Assembly: GCA_030837825.1 (NCBI GenBank) | Contig: JAUQYB010000084.1 | Location: 19,111 to 83,110, forward strand | DNA from: Albidovulum sp. | GTDB lineage: Bacteria; Pseudomonadota; Alphaproteobacteria; Rhodobacterales; Rhodobacteraceae | Length of the DNA stretch: 64,000 nucleotides | Direction of reading: 5' to 3' | Shown: piece by piece, positions 45,249-54,266 of the stretch | Layout of the letters: every line of letters starts with the position of its first letter | How positions within the stretch are numbered: position 1 is the stretch's first letter | Translations under genes and position numbers: made by a program | The notes under the pieces: model-generated | What the model was told of the DNA's origin: nothing | Seen by the model: the letters and a program-made list of their open reading frames with translations, nothing else | Database searches by the model: none

Positions 45249-46664
45249 ATGGCGCCGGCGTTCTTCAACGAGATGTTCGACGGTGCGACGGTGCGCCCGC
45301 CCTACGGGCGTCTCGAGGACTGGATGCGCAACATGCCGGCCGAGCTTCGCCAGATGAAGCAGGCCGAGGCGGAGGCGCTGTTCCGCCGCATCGGCATCAC
45401 CTTCGCGGTCTACGGCGAAGGCGGCGACCCCGACCGGCTGATCCCCTTCGACATGTTCCCCCGCGTCTTCACGCAAGGCGAATGGCGCCGGCTGGAACGC
45501 GGCATCAAGCAGCGGGCGCGGGCGCTCAATGCCTTCCTCGTCGATGTCTACGGGAGGGGCGAGATCGTCCGCGCCGGCCGCATCCCCGCCCATCTCGTCT
45601 ATGGCAACGAGGCCTACGAAAAGGCGGTGGCGGGCTTCGTGCCGCCGAAGGGGGTCTTTTCCCACATCGTCGGCATCGACCTCGTCCGCACCGGGCCGGA
45701 GGACTTCTTCGTGCTCGAGGACAACTGCCGCACGCCCTCGGGCGTCTCCTACATGCTGGAGAACCGCGAGATCATGATGCGGATGTTCCCCGCGCTCTTC
45801 CGCGAGAACCGGATCGAGCCGGTGGAGGCCTATCCGCAGCTTCTCCGCCGCACGCTCGCCTCGGTCGCGCCCCAGCGCTGCGAGGGCGAGCCCTGCATCG
45901 TCATCCTGACGCCCGGCCACTACAATTCCGCCTACTACGAGCATTCCTTCCTCGCCGACCTGATGGGGGTGGAACTGGTCGAGGGGCCCGACCTTTTCGT
46001 CGACGGCGGGCTGGTCTGGATGCGCACCACCGAGGGACCGAAGCGGGTGGACGTGATCTACCGCCGGATCGACGACGCCTTCCTCGATCCGCTCTGCTTC
46101 CGGCCCGACTCCATGCTGGGCGTGGCGGGGCTGATGGATGTCTATCGCTCGGGTGGCGTGACGATCTGCTCGGCCCCCGGCGCGGGCGTTGCCGACGACA
46201 AGGCCGTCTATACCCATGTCCCGGAAATGATCCGCTTCTATCTCGGCGAGGAGCCGGTCCTGCAGAACGTGCCGACCTGGCAATGCGCGAAACAGGACGA
46301 CCTGAAACATGTCCTCGCCCATCTGGCCGACCTGGTGGTGAAGGAGGTGCACGGCTCGGGCGGCTACGGGATGCTGGTCGGCCCGAAATCGACCGCCGCC
46401 GAGGTGGAGGCGTTCCGCCACAAGATCGTCGCCGACCCCGCGAACTACATCGCCCAGCCGACGCTGGCGCTGTCCACCTGCCCGTCCTTCGTGGCCGAGG
46501 GGGTCGCGCCCCGGCATGTCGACCTGCGGCCCTACTGCCTCGTCGGCGAGGCGATCGAGCTGGTGCCCGGCGGGCTTACCCGGGTGGCGCTGACCGAAGG
46601 CTCGCTCGTGGTCAATTCCTCGCAAGGCGGCGGCGTCAAGGATAGCTGGGTGCTGGCGGAGTGA
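45249..46664 (+). CDS. circularly permuted type 2 ATP-grasp protein (Anbu operon)
   Basis: A 471-residue protein of the DUF404/DUF407 circularly permuted ATP-grasp family. Seen: DMFPRVFTQGEWRRLERGIKQRARALNAFL, RTGPEDFFVLEDNCRTPSGVSYMLENR, HSFLADLMGVELVEGPDLFV and the C-terminal VVNSSQGGGVKDSWVLAE. ATP-grasp enzymes of this class are predicted to form amide or peptide bonds. It opens a four-gene operon with alpha-E, transglutaminase and Anbu, the arrangement known from comparative genomics. A GGAGGGGG ribosome-binding site precedes the ATG. The substrate is unknown. Confidence 0.93.
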   Translation: MAPAFFNEMFDGATVRPPYGRLEDWMRNMPAELRQMKQAEAEALFRRIGITFAVYGEGGDPDRLIPFDMFPRVFTQGEWRRLERGIKQRARALNAFLVDVYGRGEIVRAGRIPAHLVYGNEAYEKAVAGFVPPKGVFSHIVGIDLVRTGPEDFFVLEDNCRTPSGVSYMLENREIMMRMFPALFRENRIEPVEAYPQLLRRTLASVAPQRCEGEPCIVILTPGHYNSAYYEHSFLADLMGVELVEGPDLFVDGGLVWMRTTEGPKRVDVIYRRIDDAFLDPLCFRPDSMLGVAGLMDVYRSGGVTICSAPGAGVADDKAVYTHVPEMIRFYLGEEPVLQNVPTWQCAKQDDLKHVLAHLADLVVKEVHGSGGYGMLVGPKSTAAEVEAFRHKIVADPANYIAQPTLALSTCPSFVAEGVAPRHVDLRPYCLVGEAIELVPGGLTRVALTEGSLVVNSSQGGGVKDSWVLAE

Positions 46665-46668
46665 CGGG

Positions 46669-47622
46669 ATGCTGAGCCGGACCGCGGAAAACCTGTTCTG
46701 GATCGGCCGCTACATGGAGCGGGCCGAGATGATGGCGCGGCTCCTCGAAGTGGGCGCCCGCATCGCGCTCCTGCCGTCGGCCGGGCACGGCTACCGCAAC
46801 GAATGGGATTCGCTCCTCCAGGCCTCGGGCACCGCCGCGGGCTTCGCCGGCAAGTATGCCGACCCGGTGCAGCGCAACATCGAAAGCTATCTCTTCTTCG
46901 ACCGCGACAATCCGTCCTCGATCGCCTCCTGCCTTGAACGCGCGCGGGAAAACGGCCGGATCGTCCGCACCGCGCTGACCTCCCAGGTCTGGGACGCGCT
47001 CAACACCGCTTACCAGGAGCTGCGCCAGCTCGACCGCCAGCCGCGCAGCGGGCTGGACCTCGGCCGGCTGACCGAATGGACGATGCGCCACGCCGCCCAG
47101 GTCAGGGGCGCCATCGACACGACGCTGCTGAGAAACGACGGCTACGATTTTCTCGGCCTCGGCTACCGGCTGGAACGCGCCGACAACACCGCGCGGCTGA
47201 TCGACGTGAAATACTATGTCCTCTTGCCGCGCGCCGACTACGTCGGCACCGGGCTCGACAGCTACCAGTGGACGACGCTGCTCAGGGCGCTGTCGGCGCA
47301 TCGCGCCTTCCACTGGGCCTATGGCGGCGAGATCACCGCCGCCAAGGTCGCCGACTTCCTCATCCTCAACCGGCAGTGCCCGCGTTCTCTCACCACCTCC
47401 GTGGTCGGCGCGGCGGTGCATCTGGACAATCTCGCCGTCGCCTACGGAAGGCTTACCCCGGCGCAGGACGCGGCCGACGGCTTGCGGGACGAACTTGCCC
47501 GGCTCACCATCGAGGCGGTGTTCGACGAGGGGCTGCACGAATTCCTCAGCCGCTTCATCCGCCGCGCGGGCAAGCTGTCGGACGTGGTGCGCGAAACCTA
47601 CCTCAGCGGAGAGATGCGATGA
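46669..47622 (+). CDS. alpha-E domain protein (Anbu operon)
   Basis: A 317-residue all-helical protein of the DUF403/alpha-E family: MLSRTAENLFWIGRYMERAEMMARLLEVG at the start, with the conserved Arg/Glu helix pair, and DFLGLGYRLERADNTARLIDVKYYVLLP later. It begins 4 bp after the ATP-grasp stop, and its stop overlaps the transglutaminase start (ATGA), so all three are coupled. The role is unknown; it is thought to assist the ATP-grasp partner. Confidence 0.93.
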   Translation: MLSRTAENLFWIGRYMERAEMMARLLEVGARIALLPSAGHGYRNEWDSLLQASGTAAGFAGKYADPVQRNIESYLFFDRDNPSSIASCLERARENGRIVRTALTSQVWDALNTAYQELRQLDRQPRSGLDLGRLTEWTMRHAAQVRGAIDTTLLRNDGYDFLGLGYRLERADNTARLIDVKYYVLLPRADYVGTGLDSYQWTTLLRALSAHRAFHWAYGGEITAAKVADFLILNRQCPRSLTTSVVGAAVHLDNLAVAYGRLTPAQDAADGLRDELARLTIEAVFDEGLHEFLSRFIRRAGKLSDVVRETYLSGEMR

Positions 47623-48431
47623 TCCTCACCGTCGCGCACCGCACCGCCTACCGCTACGACGCGCCGATCCGCATGGCGGTGCAGAGCCTGCGCCTGACCC
47701 CGTCGGAGTTCGCCGGGCAGCGGCTGATCGACTGGCAGGTCGCGGTCGAGGGCGGCCAGAAGGGCGCGGGATTCCGCGACGGTGCCGGCGACTGGATCGA
47801 AAGCTGGTCGCTCAGGGGGCCGGCCGACCGTGTCACCGTGACCGTCGTCGGCACCGTCGAGACGGCCGACCTCGCCGGCCTTCTCACCGGCCACCGCGAG
47901 GCGGTCAACCCCGCCGTCTACCTGCGCGAGACCCAGGCGACGCGGGCCGACGGCCAGCTTGCCGAACTTGCCCGCGCCGCCGCGGTCGAGACCGGCGAGC
48001 CGCTCGCCCGGGCACATGCGCTGTCGCGCCTCGTCGCCGAGGCCATCGCCTACCGCCCCGGCGCCACCGAGGCGCATACCACCGCGGCAGAGGCGATGGC
48101 GCTGGGGGAGGGCGTCTGCCAGGACCATGCCCATGCGCTGATCGCCGCGGCGCGCGTCCTTGGCCTGCCCGCCCGCTACGCCTCGGGCTATCTCTTCGCG
48201 ACCGAGGACGGCGCGGCCCATGAGGCGGCCCATGCCTGGGCCGAGGTCTGGATCGAGGGCCTCGGCTGGATCGGCTTCGACCCTGCCAACCGCTCCTGCC
48301 CCGACGACCGCTACGTCCGCCTCGGCTCGGGGCTCGACGCCCGCGACGCCGCCCCGATCCGCGGCATCGCCCAGGGTGCCGGGCGCGAAACCCTCGACGT
48401 GACGGTTGCGGTCGGGCAGGGCCAGCAATAG
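47619..48431 (+). CDS. transglutaminase-like cysteine protease (Anbu operon)
   Basis: A 270-residue protein with an N-terminal Bact_transglu_N beta domain (MILTVAHRTAYRYDAPIRMA ... LRLTPSE) and a transglutaminase core. The catalytic triad is visible: Cys167 in GEGVCQDHAHA, His205 in AAHAWAEVWIEG and Asp221 in GFDPANRSC. Members of this family in Anbu operons are expected to hydrolyse or transfer peptide/amide bonds made by the ATP-grasp enzyme. It acts in the cytoplasm (no signal peptide). A 34-bp gap separates it from anbu. Confidence 0.93.
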   Translation: MILTVAHRTAYRYDAPIRMAVQSLRLTPSEFAGQRLIDWQVAVEGGQKGAGFRDGAGDWIESWSLRGPADRVTVTVVGTVETADLAGLLTGHREAVNPAVYLRETQATRADGQLAELARAAAVETGEPLARAHALSRLVAEAIAYRPGATEAHTTAAEAMALGEGVCQDHAHALIAAARVLGLPARYASGYLFATEDGAAHEAAHAWAEVWIEGLGWIGFDPANRSCPDDRYVRLGSGLDARDAAPIRGIAQGAGRETLDVTVAVGQGQQ

Positions 48432-48465
48432 TGTCGCGCGGGCCAGGGCCAACGGGAACCGGACG

Positions 48466-49191
48466 ATGACATATTGCGTGGGGCTGCTTCTCAACGACGG
48501 CATGGTGCTTCTGTCGGACACGCGCACCAATGCCGGGCTCGACAATATCGCCACCTACCGCAAGATGTTCACCTTCGAGGACCCGGGCGAGCGGATCGTG
48601 GTGATCCTGACCGCGGGCAGCCTGTCGATCACCCAGACCACCGTCGCCGAACTGCGCGAGGCGATCGAAGACCCGGAAGCCACGCCCGAAACCTCGATCC
48701 TTCTCGCGCCGACGATGCTCAAGGTGGCCGAGATCGTCGGCAACCGTCTCGCCCGGGTGCGCCAGGTGGTGGACGACAAGCTGGCCGCCATGCGCCAGGG
48801 GGCCTCGGCGTCGATGATCGTCGCGGGCCAGCGCAAGGGGGGCGCGATGCGGATGTTCCTCATCTATCCCGAAGGCAACTTCATCGAGGCGACCGAGGAC
48901 ACGCCCTTCCTCCAGATCGGCGAGCACAAATACGGCAAGCCGATCCTCGACCGGGTGGTGCGGCGCTCGACCTCGCTCGCCGACGCGCAGAAGGCGGTGC
49001 TCTTGTCGATGGACTCGACGCTGCGGTCGAACCTCTCGGTGGGAATGCCGCTCGACCTCGCGGTGATTCCGGCCGGCGAATGCCGTGTCGCCTTCACCCG
49101 GCGGTTCGAGCCGGGCGACCAGGATTTCGCGCGGATCAGCGCCGCCTGGTCGAAGGCGCTGAGGGACAGTTTCGCCAAGATCCGGATCTGA
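48466..49191 (+). CDS. anbu: Anbu-type bacterial proteasome-like peptidase
   Basis: A 241-residue Ntn-hydrolase of the Anbu (ancestral beta subunit) family. After Met removal Thr2 becomes the N-terminal nucleophile (MTYCVGLLLNDGMVLLSDTR), with Asp18 and Lys33 in the positions expected for the proteasome-type active site. Published Anbu structures show open helical rings; peptidase activity has been hard to show. It is the last gene of the operon and ends 9 bp from a convergent hydrolase gene. Together with ATP-grasp, alpha-E and transglutaminase it makes a complete set. Confidence 0.93.
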   Translation: MTYCVGLLLNDGMVLLSDTRTNAGLDNIATYRKMFTFEDPGERIVVILTAGSLSITQTTVAELREAIEDPEATPETSILLAPTMLKVAEIVGNRLARVRQVVDDKLAAMRQGASASMIVAGQRKGGAMRMFLIYPEGNFIEATEDTPFLQIGEHKYGKPILDRVVRRSTSLADAQKAVLLSMDSTLRSNLSVGMPLDLAVIPAGECRVAFTRRFEPGDQDFARISAAWSKALRDSFAKIRI

Positions 49192-49200
49192 CCCGGCCGG

Positions 49201-50136
49201 TCAGCCGCGGCGGGCATCGAAGAGCGCCGCCGCGGCATCGTAGAACCGCACCCGCACCGCTGGGCGCTCCATCATCAGCTCGTGTTCGGCCTCCTCGACC
49301 AGATCGAACACCGCCCCCGGCCAGCGGGCCATCCGCTCGTGGATCGCCCCGACGTGGACGATCCGCTCTGCCCGCCCGAGCATGGTCAGGCAGGGCAGCG
49401 CGGGCGACGGCATGCGCGCCAGCGCGCGGGTCTCGCGCAGTGCCTCGCGCAGCCAGGTCAGCGTCGGGCCGCCGATGGCCAGATCGGGATGCGCGGTCAA
49501 CTGACGCTGCATGAATTCGTACATCACCCGGTCGCGGGTCAGCAGGTTCCCTTCGAACGGCGCCTCGAGCACATAGGTCATCGGCGAGGTCGAGGGCACC
49601 AGCCGGTCGCCGAGCCCGACCGCGGGACAGAGCGTCGCCATCGTCCAGGCAATCGGGCAGAGCGCCCGGTGCATCCGGATTCCCCACATCGGCGCCGAAA
49701 ACGCCGCCGCCCGCACGGGCAGCCCCTGGTGAAGCGCCCTCAGCCCGATGCAGCCCCCCATCGAATGGCCGACGAGAAACCACGGCTCGGGCAGGGCTTC
49801 GGCGCGCAGGAACGCCACCAGCGCCGCAACGTCGCGCTGGTAGTCGGCGAAAAGACCGACATGCCCCGGCGCGCGGTCCTCCAGAAGCCGGTCGGCGATT
49901 CCCTGGCCGCGCCAGTCGATCGTCGCCATCGCATAACCGCGGTGCGCGAACTCGCCCGCCGCGGGCCCGTATTTCTCGACATATTCGGTGCGGCCGGGGA
50001 ACAGGAGCACCGTCCCCTTCGTGCCCCCCCGCCAGTGCGCGGCCCGGACCCGGACCCCGTCCGATGTGTCCAGCCAGGCGCAGGTCTCGCCGCCGGGCGC
50101 TCCGGCGACCTCGGCGTAGAACGGCGCGGGCTCCAT
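49201..50136 (-). CDS. alpha/beta hydrolase (lysophospholipase-like)
   Basis: A 311-residue serine hydrolase. Oxyanion and strand region GTVLLFPGRTEYVEKYGPAAGEFA, then IDWRGQGIADRL, and the nucleophile elbow FLVGHSMGGCIGLRAL (Ser in GHSMG). A late acidic/His pair lies in VEEAEHELMMERP. This pattern fits PldB-like lysophospholipases or monoacylglycerol lipases. The ATG at 50136 lies 2 bp after the SCP2 stop and gives MEPAPFYAEV. Confidence 0.85.
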   Translation of the reverse strand: MEPAPFYAEVAGAPGGETCAWLDTSDGVRVRAAHWRGGTKGTVLLFPGRTEYVEKYGPAAGEFAHRGYAMATIDWRGQGIADRLLEDRAPGHVGLFADYQRDVAALVAFLRAEALPEPWFLVGHSMGGCIGLRALHQGLPVRAAAFSAPMWGIRMHRALCPIAWTMATLCPAVGLGDRLVPSTSPMTYVLEAPFEGNLLTRDRVMYEFMQRQLTAHPDLAIGGPTLTWLREALRETRALARMPSPALPCLTMLGRAERIVHVGAIHERMARWPGAVFDLVEEAEHELMMERPAVRVRFYDAAAALFDARRG

Positions 50137-50138
50137 CC

Positions 50139-50426
50139 TCAGCCGAGCGCCGCGCCGAGCTGCATCGCCAGACCCATGTCGCCGTCGATGGAGAGCTTGC
50201 CCTGCATGAAGGCGGCGGTCGGGTTGACGTCGCCCGACAGCAGCCCCTCGAAAGTGTCGCGGTCGGCGGTGATGGTCACGTCCGCCTCTTCGTCGCCCGC
50301 CCGCACGCCGGCGCCGTCGACCATCAGCGCGCCTTCGCCGGCGATCACGAACTTGGCCGTGCCGGGCAGGCCGCCGGACAGTTTCTCGCTCAGCGCGGCC
50401 ACGGCCGCGTTCACAACATCGCTCAT
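50139..50426 (-). CDS. SCP2 sterol-binding domain protein
   Basis: A 95-residue single SCP2 domain: KFVIAGEGALMVDGAGV and ADVTITADRDTFEGLLSGDVNPTAAFMQGKLSIDGDMGLAMQLG. SCP2 domains bind lipids or acyl-CoA in a hydrophobic tunnel. Its position just upstream of a lipase-like gene suggests shared lipid handling. It has no signal peptide and is therefore cytoplasmic. Confidence 0.9.
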   Translation of the reverse strand: MSDVVNAAVAALSEKLSGGLPGTAKFVIAGEGALMVDGAGVRAGDEEADVTITADRDTFEGLLSGDVNPTAAFMQGKLSIDGDMGLAMQLGAALG

Positions 50427-50494
50427 GGTTCCTCCAAATGTGACTGCCCGGGCCCTCGCGCAGGCCCCGGGTTTCGGCTACACTCTGCACCGAT

Positions 50495-51052
50495 ATGGGA
50501 CGCATCGCCACCCACTTCCGCGCGGTTCTGCTCGTCTGTGCCGCAGCGTTATCGCTCGGCCTGCCCGCGCCCGCGGCCGAGCCGCTCGACCGGCTCTATG
50601 CCGAGCTTGCCGACCCCGCCAATGCCGAATGGCAGCGCACCCAGGCCGACATCCTGCGCGAATGGTCGAAATCCGGCTCGCCGGCGATGGACCTCCTGCT
50701 CCGGCGCGGCAAGGAGGCGATCGAGGCCGGCGACCTTCCCGCCGCGATCGAGCATCTGACCGCGCTGACCGACCATGCGCCGGATTTCGCCGAGGGCTGG
50801 AATGCGCGGGCGACCGCCTTCTACCTCGCCGGCCAGTTCGGTCCTTCGGTTTCCGACATCGGCCGCGCGCTGGCGCTGAACGACCATCATTTCGGCGCGC
50901 TCGACGGGCTGGGGATGATTCTCGAGGAACTCGGCGAGGAGGAGGCGGCGATCCGGGCCTATCGTGCCTCGCTGGCTATACATCCGCACCAGCAGACCAT
51001 ACATGAGGCGCTCGACCGGCTGGAAAAGAAGACGACCGGCACGGCACTCTAG
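50495..51052 (+). CDS. secreted tetratricopeptide repeat protein
   Basis: A 185-residue protein with a signal peptide (THFRAVLLVCAAALSLGLPAPAAEP) and about three TPR units, for example LPAAIEHLTALTDHAPDFAEGWNARATAFYLAG and NDHHFGALDGLGMILEELGEEEAAIRAYRASLAIHP. It probably scaffolds proteins in the periplasm. It lies 10 bp upstream of the helicase gene, so it is probably co-transcribed. Confidence 0.8.
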   Translation: MGRIATHFRAVLLVCAAALSLGLPAPAAEPLDRLYAELADPANAEWQRTQADILREWSKSGSPAMDLLLRRGKEAIEAGDLPAAIEHLTALTDHAPDFAEGWNARATAFYLAGQFGPSVSDIGRALALNDHHFGALDGLGMILEELGEEEAAIRAYRASLAIHPHQQTIHEALDRLEKKTTGTAL

Positions 51053-51062
51053 GAGCAGGCGC

Positions 51063-53897
51063 ATGGGCTCGGGAGCGAGGATCACGGCGGTCCTCGGACC
51101 GACGAACACCGGCAAGACGCACTATGCCATCGAACGGATGCTTGCGCACCGCACCGGCGTCATCGGCCTGCCCTTGCGCCTTCTCGCGCGCGAGGTCTAC
51201 GACCGCATCGTCGCCGCCCGCGGCCCCTCGGTCGCGGCGCTGGTCACCGGCGAGGAGCGCATCGTCGGCGCCCGCGCGCAATACTGGGTCTGCACGGTGG
51301 AGGCGATGCCCACCGACATCGGCGCCGATTTCCTCGCGGTGGACGAGATCCAGCTTTGCGCCGACCCCGAGCGCGGCCATGTCTTCACCGACCGCCTGCT
51401 GAACGCGCGGGGGCTGCTCGAGACGCTGTTCCTCGGCTCCGACACGATGCGGGGCGCGATCGCCGCGCTGGTGCCGGGGGTGCAGTTCCTGAAACGCGAA
51501 CGGTTCTCGACGCTCAGCCATACAGGTTCGAAAAAGCTAAGCCGGATGCCCCCCAGATCGGCCGTAGTCGGGTTTTCGGTCGAGAATGTCTATGCCATTG
51601 CCGAGCTGATCCGCCGCCAGAAGGGCGGTGCGGCGGTGGTGATGGGGGCGCTAAGCCCCCGCACCCGCAATGCCCAGGTGGCGATGTACCAGGCCGGCGA
51701 GGTCGACTACCTTGTCGCCACCGACGCCATCGGCATGGGGCTCAACCTCGACATCGGTCACGTCGCCTTCTCGGCGACGGCGAAATTCGACGGCTGGCGG
51801 ATGCGGCCGCTGTTCCCGCACGAGCTGGCCCAGATCGCCGGCCGCGCCGGCCGCCACATGGCGCCCGGAACCTTCGGCGTCACCGGCGAGGCGGCGGCCC
51901 TCGCGCCCGAGGTGATCGACGCCATCGAGACCCACCGCTTCGCGCCGGTCAGGCGGCTCAACTGGCGCGCCGCCGATCTCGATTTCGGCTCGGCCGACCG
52001 CCTGATCGGCTCGCTCGAGGCCTCGCCCGCGAACGAATGGCTCCAGCGCGGGCGCGAGGCCGACGACCTGCGCGCGCTCAAGGCGCTGGCCGAGCTTGCC
52101 GCGGTGCGCGACCTGCTCGGCCATCCGCGCGACCTGCGGCTCTTGTGGGACGTCTGCCGCATCCCCGATTTTCAGGGCATTTCGCCGCAGGAACACGCCA
52201 ATCTCCTGTCGCGCATCTTCGCCTTCCTGCGTCAGGGCCACGTGCCCGACGACTGGCTCGCCGAGCAGATCCGGCGCATCGACAAGACCGAAGGCGACAT
52301 CGACGCGCTGTCGAAACGCCTCGCCTACATCCGCACCTGGACCTATGTCGCGCAGCGCGACCGCTGGGTCGCGGACGAAATTCATTGGCGCGGCGAGACG
52401 CGCGCGGTAGAAGACCGCCTGTCGGATGCGCTTCATGCCGCGCTGACGCAAAGATTTGTGGACCGGCGGACGAGCGTTCTGCTCCGCCGGCTCAAGCAGA
52501 AGGAGGGCCTCGTGGCCGAGGTGAACGACAAGGGCGAGGTGACGGTCGAGGGCGAGTTCGTCGGCCGTCTGGAAGGGTTCCGCTTCCGCCAGGACGGGTC
52601 GGCCTCTCCCGACGAGGCCCGGACGCTCAGGCAGGCCGCCTACGAGGCGCTGCGCCCCGAATTCCACCTGCGCGCCGACCGTTTCTACAACGCGCCCGAC
52701 ACCGAATTCGACTTCACCGAACAGGGCGGGCTGATGTGGGGCACCCATGCGGTGGGCAAGCTGGTGAAGGGCGCCGATGTGCTCCGCCCTCAGGTCGAGC
52801 CCTTCGTCGACGAGGAGGCGGGTTTCGACGTGGCCGAGAAGGTGCGCCGCCGCCTCCAGCATTTCATCGACCGCAAGATCGCCACGCTGTTCGAGCAACT
52901 TCTCAACCTCCAGCGCGACGAGGCGCTGGCCGGGCTTGCCCGCGGCTTCGCCTTCCGGCTGGTCGAGGCGCTGGGGGTGATCCCGCGCGACGGCGTCGCG
53001 GCCGAGGTCAAGGCGCTCGACCAGGACACCCGCGGCGCGCTCAGGAAGCACGGCGTGCGCTTCGGCCAGTACACGATCTTCCAGTCCGCGCTGCTGAAAC
53101 CGGCGCCGACGCGGCTGCGCCTCGTGCTCTGGTCGCTTCACGAGGGGCTCGACGAGTTTCCCGAAAGCCCGCCGCCCGGCCTTGTCACCGTGCCCAACAT
53201 CGAGGGCGTGCCCAAGGGCTATTACACGCTCTCGGGCTACCACCCGGCCGGCGCGCGGGCGATCCGCATCGACATGCTGGAGCGGCTGGCCGACATCCTG
53301 CGCACCCAGGACAGCCGCGCCGGATTCGAGGCCACGCCCGACATGCTGTCGATCACCGGCATGACGCTCGAGCAGTTCGCCGACCTGATGGCGGGCCTGG
53401 GCTACAGGGGCGAGCGGGGCGAGCGCGAGAAGGTCCGGGCCGAGCCGGTGGCCAGGCCCGAGGGCGAGGGGCAGGCGGCGAACCCGATCACCGAGGAGGA
53501 GACCGCGCTTCAGACCGTCACCGAGGCGGAGGTGTTCTACACCTTCACCTGGGCGCCCAGGCCGCGCGCGCCGCGGGGCGAGCGGCCCAACCGCGGCCCG
53601 CGTCCGGAGGGGGCGCCGCAGGAGGGCGGCGAGCGCCGCGAGTCCCGGCCGCAGGGCGAGGGGGGCGACCGGCCCCGGGCCGACCGTGGCGAGCACGGCG
53701 ACCGCCCGCGTGGCGGCAAGCCGCATGGAAAATCGCACGGCAAGCCGCATGGAAAGTCCGAGGGCAAGCCCGGCGCCAAGCCCCGCCGCGAGGAGGAGCG
53801 CGCCCGGTCGTTCGAGTCGCGCCCGCCGAGGAAGGACCGGATCGACCCCGACAACCCCTTCGCCGCGGCGCTGATGGGCCTGCGCGACAAGATCTGA
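51063..53897 (+). CDS. SUV3-like DExH-box RNA helicase
   Basis: A 944-residue helicase of the SUV3/mitochondrial-degradosome type widespread in alphaproteobacteria. Motif I is AVLGPTNTGKTHYAIERML and motif II is FLAVDEIQLCADPERG. Then come VFTDRLLNARG, FLGSDTM and the second RecA domain VATDAIGMGLNLDIGHVAF with QIAGRAGRHMAPGTFG. The last 130 residues are a disordered Arg/Gly/Pro/His-rich tail with KPHGKSHGKPHGKSEGKP repeats, likely RNA-binding. It probably acts in RNA decay or remodelling. It is followed 7 bp later by an S4 RNA-binding protein. Confidence 0.9.
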   Translation: MGSGARITAVLGPTNTGKTHYAIERMLAHRTGVIGLPLRLLAREVYDRIVAARGPSVAALVTGEERIVGARAQYWVCTVEAMPTDIGADFLAVDEIQLCADPERGHVFTDRLLNARGLLETLFLGSDTMRGAIAALVPGVQFLKRERFSTLSHTGSKKLSRMPPRSAVVGFSVENVYAIAELIRRQKGGAAVVMGALSPRTRNAQVAMYQAGEVDYLVATDAIGMGLNLDIGHVAFSATAKFDGWRMRPLFPHELAQIAGRAGRHMAPGTFGVTGEAAALAPEVIDAIETHRFAPVRRLNWRAADLDFGSADRLIGSLEASPANEWLQRGREADDLRALKALAELAAVRDLLGHPRDLRLLWDVCRIPDFQGISPQEHANLLSRIFAFLRQGHVPDDWLAEQIRRIDKTEGDIDALSKRLAYIRTWTYVAQRDRWVADEIHWRGETRAVEDRLSDALHAALTQRFVDRRTSVLLRRLKQKEGLVAEVNDKGEVTVEGEFVGRLEGFRFRQDGSASPDEARTLRQAAYEALRPEFHLRADRFYNAPDTEFDFTEQGGLMWGTHAVGKLVKGADVLRPQVEPFVDEEAGFDVAEKVRRRLQHFIDRKIATLFEQLLNLQRDEALAGLARGFAFRLVEALGVIPRDGVAAEVKALDQDTRGALRKHGVRFGQYTIFQSALLKPAPTRLRLVLWSLHEGLDEFPESPPPGLVTVPNIEGVPKGYYTLSGYHPAGARAIRIDMLERLADILRTQDSRAGFEATPDMLSITGMTLEQFADLMAGLGYRGERGEREKVRAEPVARPEGEGQAANPITEEETALQTVTEAEVFYTFTWAPRPRAPRGERPNRGPRPEGAPQEGGERRESRPQGEGGDRPRADRGEHGDRPRGGKPHGKSHGKPHGKSEGKPGAKPRREEERARSFESRPPRKDRIDPDNPFAAALMGLRDKI

Positions 53898-53904
53898 GGC
53901 AGGC

Positions 53905-54183
53905 GTGGCGGAGGGCCGGATCCGCATCGACAAGTGGCTCTGGCAGGCGCGGTTCTTCAAGACCCGCGTCCTTGCCGCCCTGGCGGTGTCGGGCGGGCAT
54001 CTCAGGCTCAACGGCGCGCCGATGGGCAAGCCCGGCCATGCCGTCGGGCCCGGCGATGTGCTGACCTTCCCGCAAGGCAACCAGGTGCGCGTCGTCCGCA
54101 TCCTCGCCTGCGGAACCCGCCGCGGCCCGGCCGCCGAGGCGCGCGGGCTCTACGACGAGATCGGCGCGCCGGACGGCGGCTGA
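53905..54183 (+). CDS. S4 domain RNA-binding protein (Hsp15-like)
   Basis: A 92-residue protein almost wholly made of an S4 domain: RIRIDKWLWQARFFKTRVLAALAVSGGHLRLNGAPMGKPGHAVGPGDVL. This is the Hsp15 type, which in E. coli binds 50S subunits with stalled nascent chains. It starts with GTG 7 bp after the helicase stop; co-transcription with the helicase suggests a shared RNA/ribosome role. Confidence 0.88.
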   Translation: MAEGRIRIDKWLWQARFFKTRVLAALAVSGGHLRLNGAPMGKPGHAVGPGDVLTFPQGNQVRVVRILACGTRRGPAAEARGLYDEIGAPDGG

Positions 54184-54266
54184 CGGGGCCCCGGCCAGCC
54201 GGCGCATCCCGCAGGGGGGGCATGGGCGCGCCGGGCGAGTGGCGGCGGCCGAAGCCCCGGCCCGGC

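Noticed and set aside
44067..46625. Extension of the ligase frame to 1383 residues
   Set aside because: The upstream part is antisense to the exonuclease and ATP-grasp genes; the ligase has a good start at 44066 overlapping the exonuclease stop.
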